From: Plenodomus lindquistii
Taxonomy: Eukaryota; Ascomycota; Dothideomycetes; Pleosporales; Leptosphaeriaceae
NCBI GenBank assembly: GCA_025504975.1
Contig: JANUWI010000002.1
Location: forward strand, 620,001 to 684,000
Direction of reading: 5' to 3'
Length of the DNA stretch: 64,000 nucleotides
A program made the position numbers and the translations under genes. Below the pieces are notes generated by a model. It ran no database searches, was not told where the DNA came from, and saw only the letters and a program-made list of their open reading frames with translations. Shown here piece after piece: positions 23,243 to 33,789 of the stretch. Every line of letters begins with the position of its first letter. Position 1 is the stretch's first letter.

Positions 23243-23881
23243 CTAATTTCTCCACACTTCTTTTTCCATGCTCACACTTTTCTCCTCTAGACCAAAGTCA
23301 GCGTCCAATGTTTCTATGTCTTGTGTTCTGCGGCACTTCGAAAAACGAGTCGGAATTCAGAGACGTGTTGCATGTACTGCAAACTGTTGCATGCAATCCG
23401 AGTACCCAAAACAGTGATGACGCATGTGCATGTACCCGCCGGGCGGAATCGACTGTCGACATCACTCGTCGCAATACATTGCATCGTGACCAGAGCTTCG
23501 AGGTGATTTTGATGTGAATGGTGAAAAGCGTTGGTAAAAAAAGATCGAACACCCAATCTCATGTCTTACAATAGCCCTTAATTCTGAAAGGTGAAGACTG
23601 CTTTGCGATGAGGGAGAATCTGCTTGTTTCGAAAAGTAACAATACTCATAAATATGGGTCCCTCCGAAAGCTGAGCGTCGACATCACCATGGTCGTGAAT
23701 AGATATTGGCCAAGCGCTCGTGGGTGCAAGAATCATTTGCTCTTTTTAGCTACGCCTCATTCGCAACAATCAAAGCGACCGGATGTATTTTGTCATCGTT
23801 CAAGACATGTACTCATTAGGATCCATGGTACTTGTCAGGCAAACAATTCCTCCGCTGAACCGTGCCGGGCCTGGCTAGGGG

Positions 23882-23888
23882 TATAAGG
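23882..23888 (+). promoter_or_regulatory. TATA-like box, array element 6
   Basis: TATAAGG within ctaggggTATAAGG, followed by gatcatctacacctg. Only a 10-codon ORF follows. Confidence 0.35.
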
Positions 23889-24172
23889 TACTCGTCACGA
23901 AGCCTGCTCCTGATCATCTACACCTGCGAATCTTCGAACTGTGCCTGTGGAAATTTCATGACGATGTCTCCAAAAACACTGAGGAGATGACGGATGGATA
24001 GGACGTGTGGTCTTTTTCGAGCTATACATTCAGTCACGAGCTTTGCGCTGTCTAAGCTCCCCGTTAGGTGTGGGTCCGATATCTGTGATGTCTATACCTT
24101 CGAAAGCCCATTCCGGGAGACAGATGTGGTCATTCCGTATTTTCGCTTCACCCTTACTGGGGCATTCTCTCG

Positions 24173-24180
24173 TATAAATA
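24173..24180 (+). promoter_or_regulatory. TATA-like box, array element 7
   Basis: TATAAATA within tctcgTATAAATAgctcc, followed by ctccttcatcacatagc. A 25-codon ORF begins ATGTGGCTG. Confidence 0.45.
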
Positions 24181-24676
24181 GCTCCACGCATTCCACGCAG
24201 GTGACTCCTTCATCACATAGCGGCCGACCAGACTATCCAAAACTACCGAGCTAAAGCGATGTGGCTGGACTATCCAGAAACAACCATGAATGGTCTCATG
24301 AGAAGGACCTGCGTACGATACCAATTATTACCATGAGGAGCAGTAGCACGCTTCTCACAAAGCGTTCAATATCAATGATATATATGGTCTTCCGGCAGCT
24401 TCCAACGGTTCTCACTCAAAAGCCGCGTCAAGGGACTCAGGTGACTTTTCCTGTCCATCTCACAACACACAACTTCCCAAGACGTATGAAGGGATCTGGA
24501 AACATTTGTCAAATTTACGTATGTTTGTTCGCTGTGGTGCGGGACTACCAAATATCGCAATGTCAGGCCGATGTGATGAGCCCATCTTCTGGAACGCGAT
24601 GTCATGCGCGATATTTCTTGTGAGAATGGGGAAGTCAACATTCAATACATCTTATGATCGGGACGTTCCATAGGGG

Positions 24677-24684
24677 TATATAAA
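24677..24684 (+). promoter_or_regulatory. TATA-like box, array element 8
   Basis: TATATAAA within aggggTATATAAAcgacc, followed by a pyrimidine leader and ctctcatcacactctg. This is the best combination in the array. A 22-codon ORF follows. Confidence 0.5.
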
Positions 24685-25035
24685 CGACCGACATCCCTTT
24701 CCTCCGTTCTTCTCTCATCACACTCTGTATTCCGGTTACCGAAAAGTAATGGTAATAGAATACATGACTTCCCGATCTGAGAGCCGCTGCTCCCTTGTGC
24801 AAGATGCTTGGGATTAACCCCATGATCGCTTCGAGCAACGGAAACTTCGGATGACCTTTCGCATGTCCATCTATACTCACAGCAATTTGAACATAATGGG
24901 ATTTGTCGAGAGTGAAGCACTTCGAAAATCTTCGCAGCTCTCGCCGTGCGCGGTGCGCTGCTGTGGCAACTGCAAAAGACGTGGGATACGCATCACCAAC
25001 GTAAAGAGACCAATCTTACGGCTGAAAGACCGGAG

Positions 25036-25043
25036 TATTAATA
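25036..25043 (+). promoter_or_regulatory. TATA-like box, array element 9
   Basis: TATTAATA, followed by cacctccatcctcatcac and an aatacactctgg run. A 45-codon ORF starts at 25126. Confidence 0.35.
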
Positions 25044-25125
25044 CCATCACGCTGTCAACATTTCACCTCCATCCTCATCACAATACACTCTGGTGTCTCA
25101 AAGAAAAACCCCAGGTCTAGACTTT

Positions 25126-25263
25126 ATGAAGTTTCGTCTTTGTACCAATTTACCTCAAATATCTGGAATTCTAAACCTCGGATATTATGTCCTCTTCCAT
25201 CGACAAAAGTGCAAACAAGACAAGGTCATGTTTTCAGCACGCCTGTTTCGCGCCTTAGCATGA
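25126..25263 (+). CDS. Micro-ORF, 45 codons, downstream of array element 9
   Basis: ATGAAGTTTCGT opens 45 codons ending at TGA 25261-25263, about 90 nt after a TATA-like box and C/T-rich leader. The peptide is basic with a mid hydrophobic segment (GILNLGYYVLF). No homology or signal-peptide cleavage site is evident. An ORF this short is expected by chance, so coding status is speculative. Confidence 0.15.
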   Translation: MKFRLCTNLPQISGILNLGYYVLFHRQKCKQDKVMFSARLFRALA

Positions 25264-25410
25264 ACTCCGTTGCGCGAACTTGAAACATATGTTCTCTTCC
25301 CGTGGTATCTCTCGTCACATAGGTATCACGATTTTGATGCATATCGAATTCAATTCACCGCACTTCCATGAGTGCTTGACTACCCAGGGGTCTAGATTGT
25401 CCGTGTAAAA

Positions 25411-25420
25411 AGTCTTATAC
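25411..25420 (+). promoter_or_regulatory. Weak TATA-like element with strong C/T leader, array element 10
   Basis: The sequence cttatacatt lacks a canonical TATA box but is followed by ctccaccctcctccagatc, like the leaders of the other elements. It is included for pattern completeness only. Confidence 0.2.
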
Positions 25421-25768
25421 ATTCGCATGCTCCACCCTCCTCCAGATCTTCCCAATATTTTATCACCAAAACGAAATCACGGCGGTTATATGAGCATCTG
25501 CGCTCGCCCCGGGTATCTAAAAGATTCGCACCAGCATGTGCATGACTTCTCGTGCTCGACTTTATCGAAACTGCTCGTTGACTATTCGATGATAGTCTCG
25601 AAAAATCTCAACATCCCACTTTATGAAGATTGTCTCTTCGTGTCGGTCTCGCATAGCCACGCTTTTGTCGCGACGAACGTTTTCGCCGCGCTGCAACCAG
25701 GGTAGAATATGTATCGAAATCGCCATGAGCAAGGTCCAATGAGAGGAAATTCGAGTAGGACGGTGAGG

Positions 25769-25776
25769 TATATCAA
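25769..25776 (+). promoter_or_regulatory. TATA-like box, array element 11
   Basis: TATATCAA within tgaggTATATCAAcccc, followed by cgccctccattcttgaac and cactgcacacatccg. A 33-codon ORF begins ATGTGTGGC. Confidence 0.3.
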
Positions 25777-26190
25777 CCCCACGCCCTCCATTCTTGAACT
25801 TCGCTGCCACTGCACACATCCGCGAACTCTAAAACATCCTAGAGTGGCCCGATGTGTGGCGTGCGTCTTCTTCCAAAAGACCCATCACTTTCATACATGT
25901 CCTTTGTCTTTTCAGAGGAGCTGAATAAATGGCGCATGAGCTTCGCCCTCTGATCCAGAAGACAGGAAGACTCGTCTCATATTTTCATGAGAAGTTCTGA
26001 TCTTGAAGTGCGAGATCGATCAATGACCATGTTACGCCAACGAATTGTCATCAAAATTCTCGCGCTTTCCTGACGATGTGTGCGTCCCTCTGGGTCCGCG
26101 GTACCAGTATGGTTCTGATTCTCCGTCTAAAAGCCGTCGAAAACTTGCGCATGAGAAGGCGTTCGTGTCTTAGCATTCAGCATGAGAATC

Positions 26191-26199
26191 TATATAAAA
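26191..26199 (+). promoter_or_regulatory. TATA-like box, array element 12
   Basis: TATATAAAA preceded by gcatgagaatc and followed by a pure C/T/A leader (cctcctccatccacatcctc) and cacacatcag. The 52-codon ORF at 26276 follows. Confidence 0.5.
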
Positions 26200-26275
26200 T
26201 GCCTCCTCCATCCACATCCTCTCTCCTTCTACACTGGCCATCCGCACACATCAGAAATTGCATTTCAAGAACACA

Positions 26276-26434
26276 ATGTGGTTTCGATGTGCCCGGTTCC
26301 TCTCCAAAAGAGTCAAATACTGGAAACATGACTTTCTCCTGAAGTTGTCTTTCGCAAGCTACATGACGTCTCAAAAAATTCTCCAACCCCTGTTTGATAT
26401 TTTCTGCTTCCAGGACGCGGACTATAATTTGTAG
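26276..26434 (+). CDS. Micro-ORF, 52 codons, downstream of array element 12
   Basis: ATGTGGTTTCGA starts 77 nt after a strong TATA-like box and ends at TAG 26432-26434. The peptide is rich in Phe, Trp, Lys and Cys (ARFLSKRVKYWKHDF). It has no recognised family. Position in the array and leader quality make it the best micro-peptide candidate, but chance cannot be excluded. Confidence 0.2.
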   Translation: MWFRCARFLSKRVKYWKHDFLLKLSFASYMTSQKILQPLFDIFCFQDADYNL

Positions 26435-26542
26435 TGTTGTGTTACGTTCGAATGTGCGCTCGACTCATCAATGTAATACAACGACATCTGCCAGACAGCA
26501 AAACCGACCTGGTCGATCGACATGAGTGCTGAGAGAGGGCGG

Positions 26543-26550
26543 TATATATA
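26543..26550 (+). promoter_or_regulatory. TATA-like box, array element 13
   Basis: TATATATA within gggcggTATATATAcccc, followed by about 90 nt of almost pure C/T/A (cttccctctccacacatttc) and aacatcactcacacactg. Only a 28-codon ORF follows. Confidence 0.5.
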
Positions 26551-27250
26551 CCCCTTCCCTCTCCACACATTTCCACTTTCCTATCTACACCGCACACCCA
26601 CTCCCACTCAAAAAACATCACTCACACACTGTCCCATGTTTCCTGACTGCACTTTGCCCCCAAGAACATCGCTTCTGTCGCCCATGACCAGAATTTTTTT
26701 TCCTTCTCGCCAAAGAAATTAGAGGCAAGACAAACGATGACAAGAGTCTCACAGAGTGGTTTTGCTTTTTGAGAGAGGAAAAAAAAAGATATTCTACAAG
26801 CTTATCTGTCATGACCCTGTGCTGCGCGTTGTTTACGCATCGATCTAATATCATACACGCAGACAAGATTTCACTGAATGTTTCGAAAAAAATCGGTTCA
26901 CGATGCAGCCATGAGACTGTGTCTGTTGCGCTGGGAAAAGAGCATCATGTGAAGACTTTGAAATTTTTAGAAATTTCTACCGTCCACGTGTATGCGTGTC
27001 TGCGTTTTTTTGAGGAGAAAAACGCCAATCGAATGTTGAACAAGCCTCTATCCCTACCATTTCTCTTTTTATTTGACTGCCAGCTTTCGGCATTCGTGCA
27101 ATGTTCAACTCTCCCAAACTCAAGTCCATCCTGATCCTACATCCGAAAGCTACATTTCGAACATGGATCCGTGCGCCTAGTACAGGACTCGTGTGCGAAT
27201 ACACGCTATATGATGTCAGTCCAAATGCTCGTCAAACGATTGACTGGAGG

Positions 27251-28772
27251 TCACGACTTACAGCTCAACTCTTGCAAACTGGTAAACAAGTCCCTAATCT
27301 CGCCTTCCTTGACTTCACTAATATCCGCCATGAGATACGCAACCTCGCCTCTCGAGTCGGACATTTGCTTTTCAATGTTGTGGTGGAGAAGGATGCCGTT
27401 GACTGTGCCTCGCGTTAGCATTTACTCCCACCATCGTTCTAATCTCCATCTTCCCCCAATATGAGAAGGGACCGAACATACCTTGTCTCAGCACACCAGG
27501 CACGTTCTTGTGAACATAAATCACCCGCATGCAATCTGGTTGGTCTTTCGCCAACCCTCTCAAATTCACCTCTGGCATGTTGACTGCGCCTAGTGTCGCA
27601 CCTTCGTTGACATAGCGTACCAGCGCCGTGCTGACTTCGACGCCAATCGCGCTTTGTGCTTCTTCGGTGGAGCCACCAATGTGGGGGGTGAGGATGATGT
27701 TTTTGAGGCTAGCAAGGTCCTTTGTCCATGAGTTCAGGTCGTTGGTGAAGTAGTCACCGTTGCCAGCGGGCTCGTTGGGAAAGACGTCGATTGCTGCGCC
27801 GGCAAGTTTGCCAGAGCGGCTGGCCTCGATGAGAGCGGGGATGTCGATGACGGTTCCGCGGGCGTTGTTGATGAGATAACTTCCATCCTTCATTTTCGCA
27901 AACTCAGCTGCGCCAATCAGATTCTTGGTATCACTTGTTGCAGGGACGTGCAGCGAGACGAAGTCAGCTTGCGAGAGCAGGTCGTCGAGAGAAGTGACCT
28001 GTCGCGCGGTTCCCAGACCCATCATTGTCAGGACGTCGTAGTAGATGACGTCCATACCCATGGACTCGGCCAGCACGCTGAGTTGACTGCCAATGTGCCC
28101 GTAACCAACTATACCCAGCGTCTTGCCGCGAATTTCCCAGCAGCCTTTGCTGACCTTGTTCCAAATACCATTGTGCAGCTCCATGCTGCGGTCTGTGAGT
28201 TGGCGCGCAAGTGCAATGATCTCTGAGATGACGAGTTCGGCGACGGAGCGTGAGTTGCTGAAGGGCGAGTTGAAGACGGCAATGCCCTTTTGCGCAGCGG
28301 TCTGCAGGTCGACTTGGTTTGTGCCGATGCAGAAGCAGCCGATGACGATGAGGTTCTTGGCTTCTTCGAGGACGCGCTGGGTGAGCTTGGTCTTGGAGCG
28401 GATGCCAATGACTTGCACATCGCGGATCTTCTCAATGAGCTGGTCTTCGGAGAGCGAGGCTTTGAGGGCTTCGACTTGATAGCCCTGGCCGCGGAGGATG
28501 TCGACACCGGCTTCGTTCACGTTCTCGAGGAGCAGGACTTTGATGTCTGCTGTGTCAAAGGGCTTCAGCTGTTTGGCGAGTTGCGAGGCGTTGGAGATGC
28601 CCGTAGCGTTTGGTGGGCGGGCATTGCTGAAGCTGCCGGACGGTGGGTTGCGAAAGGTGCTGGGCGGGCTGTGGAAGGAGAGGTTGGGGCTCGTGCTGAA
28701 GTTGAGGCTGTTGGAGACGCTGCGGGCGAGCTTGTCGATGTTGCCGCCGGCGATGTCTTGTGCGGGTGTCAT
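27251..28772 (-). CDS. D-3-phosphoglycerate dehydrogenase
   Basis: Two exons (28772-27482, 27402-27251) around a 79-nt intron give 480 aa, the size of yeast Ser3/Ser33 (469). It oxidises 3-phosphoglycerate to 3-phosphohydroxypyruvate with NAD+, the first step of serine synthesis, in the cytosol. Visible are the substrate-domain RSKTKLTQ, the Rossmann glycine motif GIVGYGHIGSQLSVLAESMG, the catalytic Arg region (INNARGTVIDI), the Glu, and the HIGGSTEEAQ histidine. A C-terminal ACT regulatory domain is completed by exon 2 (NGILLHHNIEKQMSD), so serine feedback is expected from the family. The frame is open to 29039, but the Met at 28772 fits the family and lies about 100 bp downstream of a TATATA box. 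Confidence 0.93.
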
Positions 28773-28871
28773 GGTGGGCGGGTGAGCGTGTGTGGTTGCG
28801 GTCGAGGCTCGGAGGTGGGACGAGGGATGCGGCAACTCGAATGGGATATGCAATCCGGGGTCCAACGCAGG

Positions 28872-28877
28872 TATATA
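28872..28877 (-). promoter_or_regulatory. Putative TATA box of the PHGDH gene
   Basis: TATATA about 100 bp upstream of the chosen ATG at 28772. A start of transcription below it would exclude the 89-codon in-frame extension. Confidence 0.45.
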
Positions 28878-29542
28878 GTCTAGGATCTCTAGTAGCGGTG
28901 TCTCACGGGCACGTATTTTCGGTAGGCTCAAGACAAGCTCGCGTTGGTATGAATCACATACACTATCGAAGGCGCGCAGGTTTTCTGGTCCTCGCACCGT
29001 CAATGAAAACCAATGAACCAATCGGTTGACAATGCCCAACAGCGATCCAGGGCACAGTCAGACCATCTCCACCATGCTTGACATCTGCAGCTACTGGATG
29101 AATAGTTCCTCGCTCGTAATTACATTGACAGCTTCAATTGACTCAGCACTGGCATCGGCGTCCGATGCATTACAAAAATTTCTCAATGCGCCGCATGATG
29201 CAATCCCACTAGCGGGGCAACGAGAACCCCGACAGCCCCTCCATGCCGCCTTCTATGCCGCTAGCCCAACTTGGCTGGCCGTCTTGTAAGAACAGTGCCA
29301 TGTCTGCATATCCGCTTTGGGAACCATTTCGAACTTAAAGCATCATCACTAATTAAATCCAGAGATACACGTATGAATTTTGTCATTTCAAACACCATGT
29401 TATTCGTCATCTACCAGGTCGCTAGTTCCTTACGCCCAAGCCATACATGTTGCAATCCCTCGATCGTCAAGACAGGGTAGGTCTAATTCCTCCCAGCGTT
29501 CTCCAATCCTCAAATGGTATTGCGCGGGAAAGTGGAATCAGT
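28878..29542. other. Intergenic, PHGDH upstream region and G6PDH 3' flank
   Basis: Both neighbours are on the minus strand. No further gene is seen. The ORF reaching 29039 is an in-frame extension of PHGDH. Confidence 0.4.
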
Positions 29543-31634
29543 CTACAACTTTTGTTCGTTCATGGGCCATTGGTACCCTGGAAGAAGGATTAGTCATTGC
29601 ATATGAGCCAAAGTGGCCATCAAGTCGTCGTACCTGCAGCATCGCTGAACTTGTAGCCGTAAGATGATGTAAAGTCATCAAGTACGGCTGGGCCGCGAGA
29701 GCCTGTTAAATGTTAGCAAGTTTCAACAAGTGCTGTATAGAGAGATGGTTACCATAGGGGTACTCCATAGGAATAATCTCCTTGTTGTCGTCCAAGTAGT
29801 GGAGGAGAGGGGTGAAGATTCTCCAACTGGCGTCCAGCTCATCGTCACGGACAAAGTTGGAGTGGTCGCCCTTCAGCGCATCGAGAATGAGCGACTCATA
29901 TGCCTCTGGGATCTTCAAGTCGGAGAATCGCCGCCTGTAGGTGAGATCTAGCTCTGTGACGACTGTTTGCATGCTGAGACCTGGTAGCTTCGAGTTCATC
30001 TTGATGTAGACACTCTCATTTGGCTGAACTCGAATAACGAGTTCATTTCGGGGAATGTCCTTGAAAATGCCGGAGGTGACATCCTTGAACTGGATACGGA
30101 CCTCGGTCTTCTGCTCGTTCAAGGCCTTTCCAGCCTTGAGGATAAAAGGCACACCATCCCACCTCTCGTTCTTGATGTATGCAACCATGGAGGCGAATGT
30201 CGGGCAACGCGAGTCCTTGGGGACGGTGTCGTCCTCCTTGTAACCAGGCTTTGAGCCGTCCAGAGACTTTCCGTATTGTCCGATAATGACGTTCTTGGGC
30301 TCAATGGGGGCCATGCCACGGAGTACGCGCACCTTCTCGTCACGAATGTCCTCGGCGGAGAAGGAGATGGGTCGCTCCATGGCGAGGAGGGTCAACACCT
30401 GCAGCAAGTCTGCCAAACATTAGCGCTTCTTCAATCTCTTCAATTGGTTGAACTCACGGTTCTGCATGACATCACGAATGATGCCAAACTCGTCGAAGTA
30501 ACCTCCACGTCCTTCTGTTCCGAATGGCTCCTTGAATGTGATCTGAGGCTGGTGAGCAAAGTAGGTTCAGAAATGCCGACTGCAATCCCTTACCTGAACG
30601 TTGTCAATGTGGTTCCTGTTCCAGGTCGCGCCAAAGAACTCGTTTCCGAACCGCAGGATGAGGATGTTCTTGACCATCTCCTTACCCAGGTAATGGTCAA
30701 TGCGGTACAGCTCGTCCTCGGTCCAGTCTGGCGCCAGCGCGCGCTGGAGCTCTCTTGAACTGGGGAGATCCTTTCCGAATGGTTTCTCGACCTGTAAAAC
30801 TGTGGTCAGCTGTCGCTCATTTGAACCTTGCAGTTACTGAACCTACGATAACTCGCGAGATGCCGTTCTTGGGATAGCAGTTGCGCTTCAGGTGCTGGGA
30901 GACTGTGGTGAAGACGCTGGGGGGAAGCGCCATGTAGAATATCCTGTTGGTCTCCTTGCGGCCCTTCTCGATCTCCTGCATGTGCTTCTCGAGCTCCTGG
31001 AAGGACTCGTCCTTGTCGTACTGACCGGAGACGTATGTGCAGAAACCGCAAAACTCCTCCAACTGCTTCTCAATCTCCTTTGTGGGGGTCTTGACGTACG
31101 ACTTGACGCGCTTCAGGTACTCGTCGTGGTCCATCTTTGTGCGCGCATATCCGACGATGCGAATGTCCTTGGGGAGGAAGTTGTTGCGGTGCTAACATGA
31201 TTCGTCAATACAAGTTCAGGCAGGGGCCAAGTCGTTTTAACGTACGAGACCGAAGAGCGCTGGGAACTGGTTGCGGAATTAGCATGATGGTTCGAGTCGT
31301 CGTACTGCTCGAGTACGCACTGTCTTCTTCTTGGCCAGATCGCCCGAGGCACCCAACACCACGATGACGGTGTTATCCTTGAGCTCCATGTTGCTGCAGG
31401 TAGTCTCAAGTCAGCCAAATGTTCACTGCAAAGTCCACATTTCCGCCGCTCGGTGGTTGAGCAACCCCTCCATTTGGGCTGCAACATGGGACTGCGGGGA
31501 GGCGCGCGTCGAGGATGATTGCCGCGACCTCGAGAGTGCTCGCTACACGTCTGATGCTAACAGACAAAGACGGAAAAAGCCACGTACCCAGCATTGGCCT
31601 CCTCGTGCTGAGGCTGAATGACTGTGTCCGCCAT
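29543..31634 (-). CDS. Glucose-6-phosphate 1-dehydrogenase
   Basis: Nine exons (31634-31588, 31393-31321, 31266-31246, 31191-30847, 30791-30594, 30542-30458, 30409-29753, 29702-29634, 29577-29543) join in phase to 509 aa, the length of fungal G6PDH. It converts glucose 6-phosphate to 6-phosphogluconolactone and makes NADPH, the entry to the oxidative pentose phosphate pathway. Motifs: coenzyme site GASGDLAKKKT; RVIVEKPFGKD; the active-site RIDHYLGKE with its catalytic His; and NADP-site residues near the end (SRGPAVLDDF). The third exon is a 21-nt microexon (FPALFGL). Introns are about 43-71 nt except intron 1 (194 nt), which separates a short variable N-terminus from the conserved core. Confidence 0.95.
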
Positions 31635-33280
31635 GATAGCTGTGTTGTGACGGAGAGATTGCGATGGTCGGCGCCGATGGGGTAGTCGCAGCAGTCGTCA
31701 GATAAGGCAAATGCAGGTGCGGCTCTGTGCGAAGAGGAACAAAGTCAAAATATCTCTGGTGCAAGGACGGAAGCTACGGATAAAACGTGGTGGGTGATTT
31801 GAAAGCTTCTACGTGGTGGGCGGGGCCAGCTTTAGCGCTTTAAAGGCGGTCGTGGTGTTGACGTAGATAGGGTCTATCCCAGCGGAGCACAATAATTGGA
31901 GGGAATCGCTGAGCGGCCGTCTGCGGCGAAAGCCTCAAGTTAAAAAGGGCCCTGTCTGGCGTCCTCTGCCTCGTCCAGCACGCTCACTAAGCCGCGGCGC
32001 CTGTTGCATGCTTCTCCGGGCCCAGTCAAATCTCACACACGGCGACGGAGACTGTTTGAACTAACGCCGAGGGTTGCGGACGAACCCCACTGCGACCGCG
32101 ACCCTGCGCCGCTCCACCAGCTCTGGATTGCTTCATCATGTAAGATGCCTCGTTAGGGCGTCCTCGGGCACCAGAACCATGTACACTTCACGCGCATGGG
32201 AGGAGTACAGTATGCTGGCTCACTATGCGAATTGGTTTCGCCCATGTCGCAGCTTCAGAGAGCTCTATTCCATGCGCATCAACCCCACCATGAGCTTCCT
32301 CCGAGTCCGGACATACTATTGCACCGTTGATCGAGTAACCTCCAGCATCGGCGCATTGCCGTTTGGGGTTCTGCGCACGCCTCGCAAATCCTCCGGCCCC
32401 TCACCAGATCCCGCCCGCTCAGCTGTCACTTTGTTGAGGGTCTAGCCATTCGACGGACCTGCAGTGTTATAATGACGACTCCTCAGCAGGTCTAATCGCG
32501 ACCTCCTGCCTCATCGTTCTCGCTTATCGCTGCCGTGAGATGCTCGATTGCCTTAGCCAGTATCGAGGCTGTAGATGAGGTACTTTATGTTGTGGACCAC
32601 CAAGTCAGCCACTCGGTATGCCGGGCTGCACAGCACGGATGAACAAGGCGAAGGTGTGCCAGGCATTATCAAGGACCTAAAGCTGCTCCAAATGGTAATC
32701 AAAAATCTACTCTACTCATGTGTGTCCGATCATCTCTTCCTGGTGCCGCCTGGAGAATTACTCATCGAGCCGAATTCGACGAAGCGAAAGCTATCCGCTT
32801 CACTATATTTCTTGTTCTAGCTGGGGAGTCCGTAGTCATGGGTTGTCCCTTAATATGATCACAAATTCCACGTCACATTATCGCTGGGCTGATATGTCAT
32901 GAAAGACATGTTCACAAAACACACTGTAAAGCTGTCAGATCTTCCAACTCTACGTATTGATCTGCACAGTCAGGATTGAGATGACGATCAAAAATGCTGG
33001 AAGCTCCAGGTAGTCATCAAAGGGTTCCACGCTTCGTTTGCTGGCATGTCGCGAGTGTGTTGTGGTGTTGTGTTGCGGTGGAGGTTTCTGGTGCGCTGCA
33101 AGCTACGATGCCAAGATATCTTGAACGCTAGCCCCAACGCGGACTAAGCGCAAATTAACCGACTGCCACGACGAGTTCCGCGCCATCAGAATTCATCGCA
33201 ACGGGTCTACCAGCAGCAACATCACGACACTCGGTCCCCAACCTATCCTACTAACACACAGGAGACCAAAATCGTTCGCC
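31635..33280. other. Intergenic 1.65 kb between divergent genes
   Basis: Upstream regions of G6PDH (-) and the eL33 gene (+). ORFs of about 80-120 codons occur on the plus strand (32074-32445, 32575-32820) without family features and are not called. The 60 bp before the eL33 ATG are C/A-rich. Confidence 0.4.
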
Positions 33281-33789
33281 ATGTCTGACAAGTCTCACCG
33301 TCTCTACGTCAAGGGAAAGCACATCTCGTGAGTGCCAGAGCCAGCCAGCCTACATACCTTCGAAGGAGTACATCGCTAACATACACACAGCTACCAGCGA
33401 GGGTACGACGACACGAACACTGCACGCAGATGAACACCCGCTCACATTCACTAGAAAGCGCAACACCAACCCCGGTACCTCGCTGCTCAAGCTCGAGGGC
33501 GTAGACGACTCCAAGGCGGCAGAATGGTACGCCGGTAAGCGCGTAGCATGTACGTACAACCCGGCTCCACGAGGACACAAATCAAGGGAGAACGGGCGAT
33601 TAACATGATGGTGCAGACGTCTACCGCGCTCAGAAGGCCATCCAGGGCTCCAAGATCCGCGTCATCTGGGGCAAGGTCACCCGGCCACACGGCAACAGCG
33701 GCGTTGTCCGCGCCAAGTTCAGGTCCAACCTGCCTCCCAAGTCTTTCGGTGCCTCCGTTCGCGTCATGCTGTACCCTTCTTCGATATAA
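33281..33789 (+). CDS. 60S ribosomal protein eL33 (L33/L35a)
   Basis: Four exons (33281-33327, 33391-33402, 33455-33549, 33617-33789) give 108 aa, the usual length. The sequence matches eL33 throughout: SHRLYVKGKHISYQRGKRN at the start, VIWGKVTRPHGNSGVVRAKF near the end, then SFGASVRVMLYPSSI. It is a structural protein of the large subunit. Exon 2 is a 12-nt microexon carrying only YQR plus split codons; the reading is certain because the family sequence is restored exactly. Ribosomal-protein genes in fungi often have introns near the 5' end, as here. Confidence 0.96.

Larger units (their letters stand above)
19862..27250 (+). other. 7.4-kb gene-poor region with an array of promoter-like elements
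   Basis: No conserved protein gene was found between the promethin-like gene and PHGDH, by far the longest such stretch here. About a dozen TATA-like boxes on the plus strand are each followed by a pyrimidine-rich leader of 40-90 nt, often containing an ATCA(C/T)A-type sequence, and then a short ORF of 10-70 codons or none. Spacing is mostly 300-800 bp. CATGA and TCGAA words recur many times. GC content looks a little lower than in neighbouring genes, but CG dinucleotides are not depleted, so this is not a simple RIP-mutated transposon. The best reading is a diverged tandem array of short transcription units. Alternatives are a regulatory domain for a neighbour or a decayed gene family. Confidence 0.5.

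Noticed and set aside
19862..27250. Interpretation as a RIP-degraded transposon or as a centromere
   Set aside because: CG dinucleotides are common and base composition is not strongly AT-rich. No transposase, integrase or reverse-transcriptase fragments or terminal repeats were seen.
28773..29039. 89-codon in-frame N-terminal extension of PHGDH
   Set aside because: The family starts near 28772, and a TATATA box lies between the two Met codons, so the longer start is unlikely.
32074..32820. Plus-strand ORFs of 123 and 81 codons between G6PDH and eL33
   Set aside because: No conserved motifs or splice links; likely chance.
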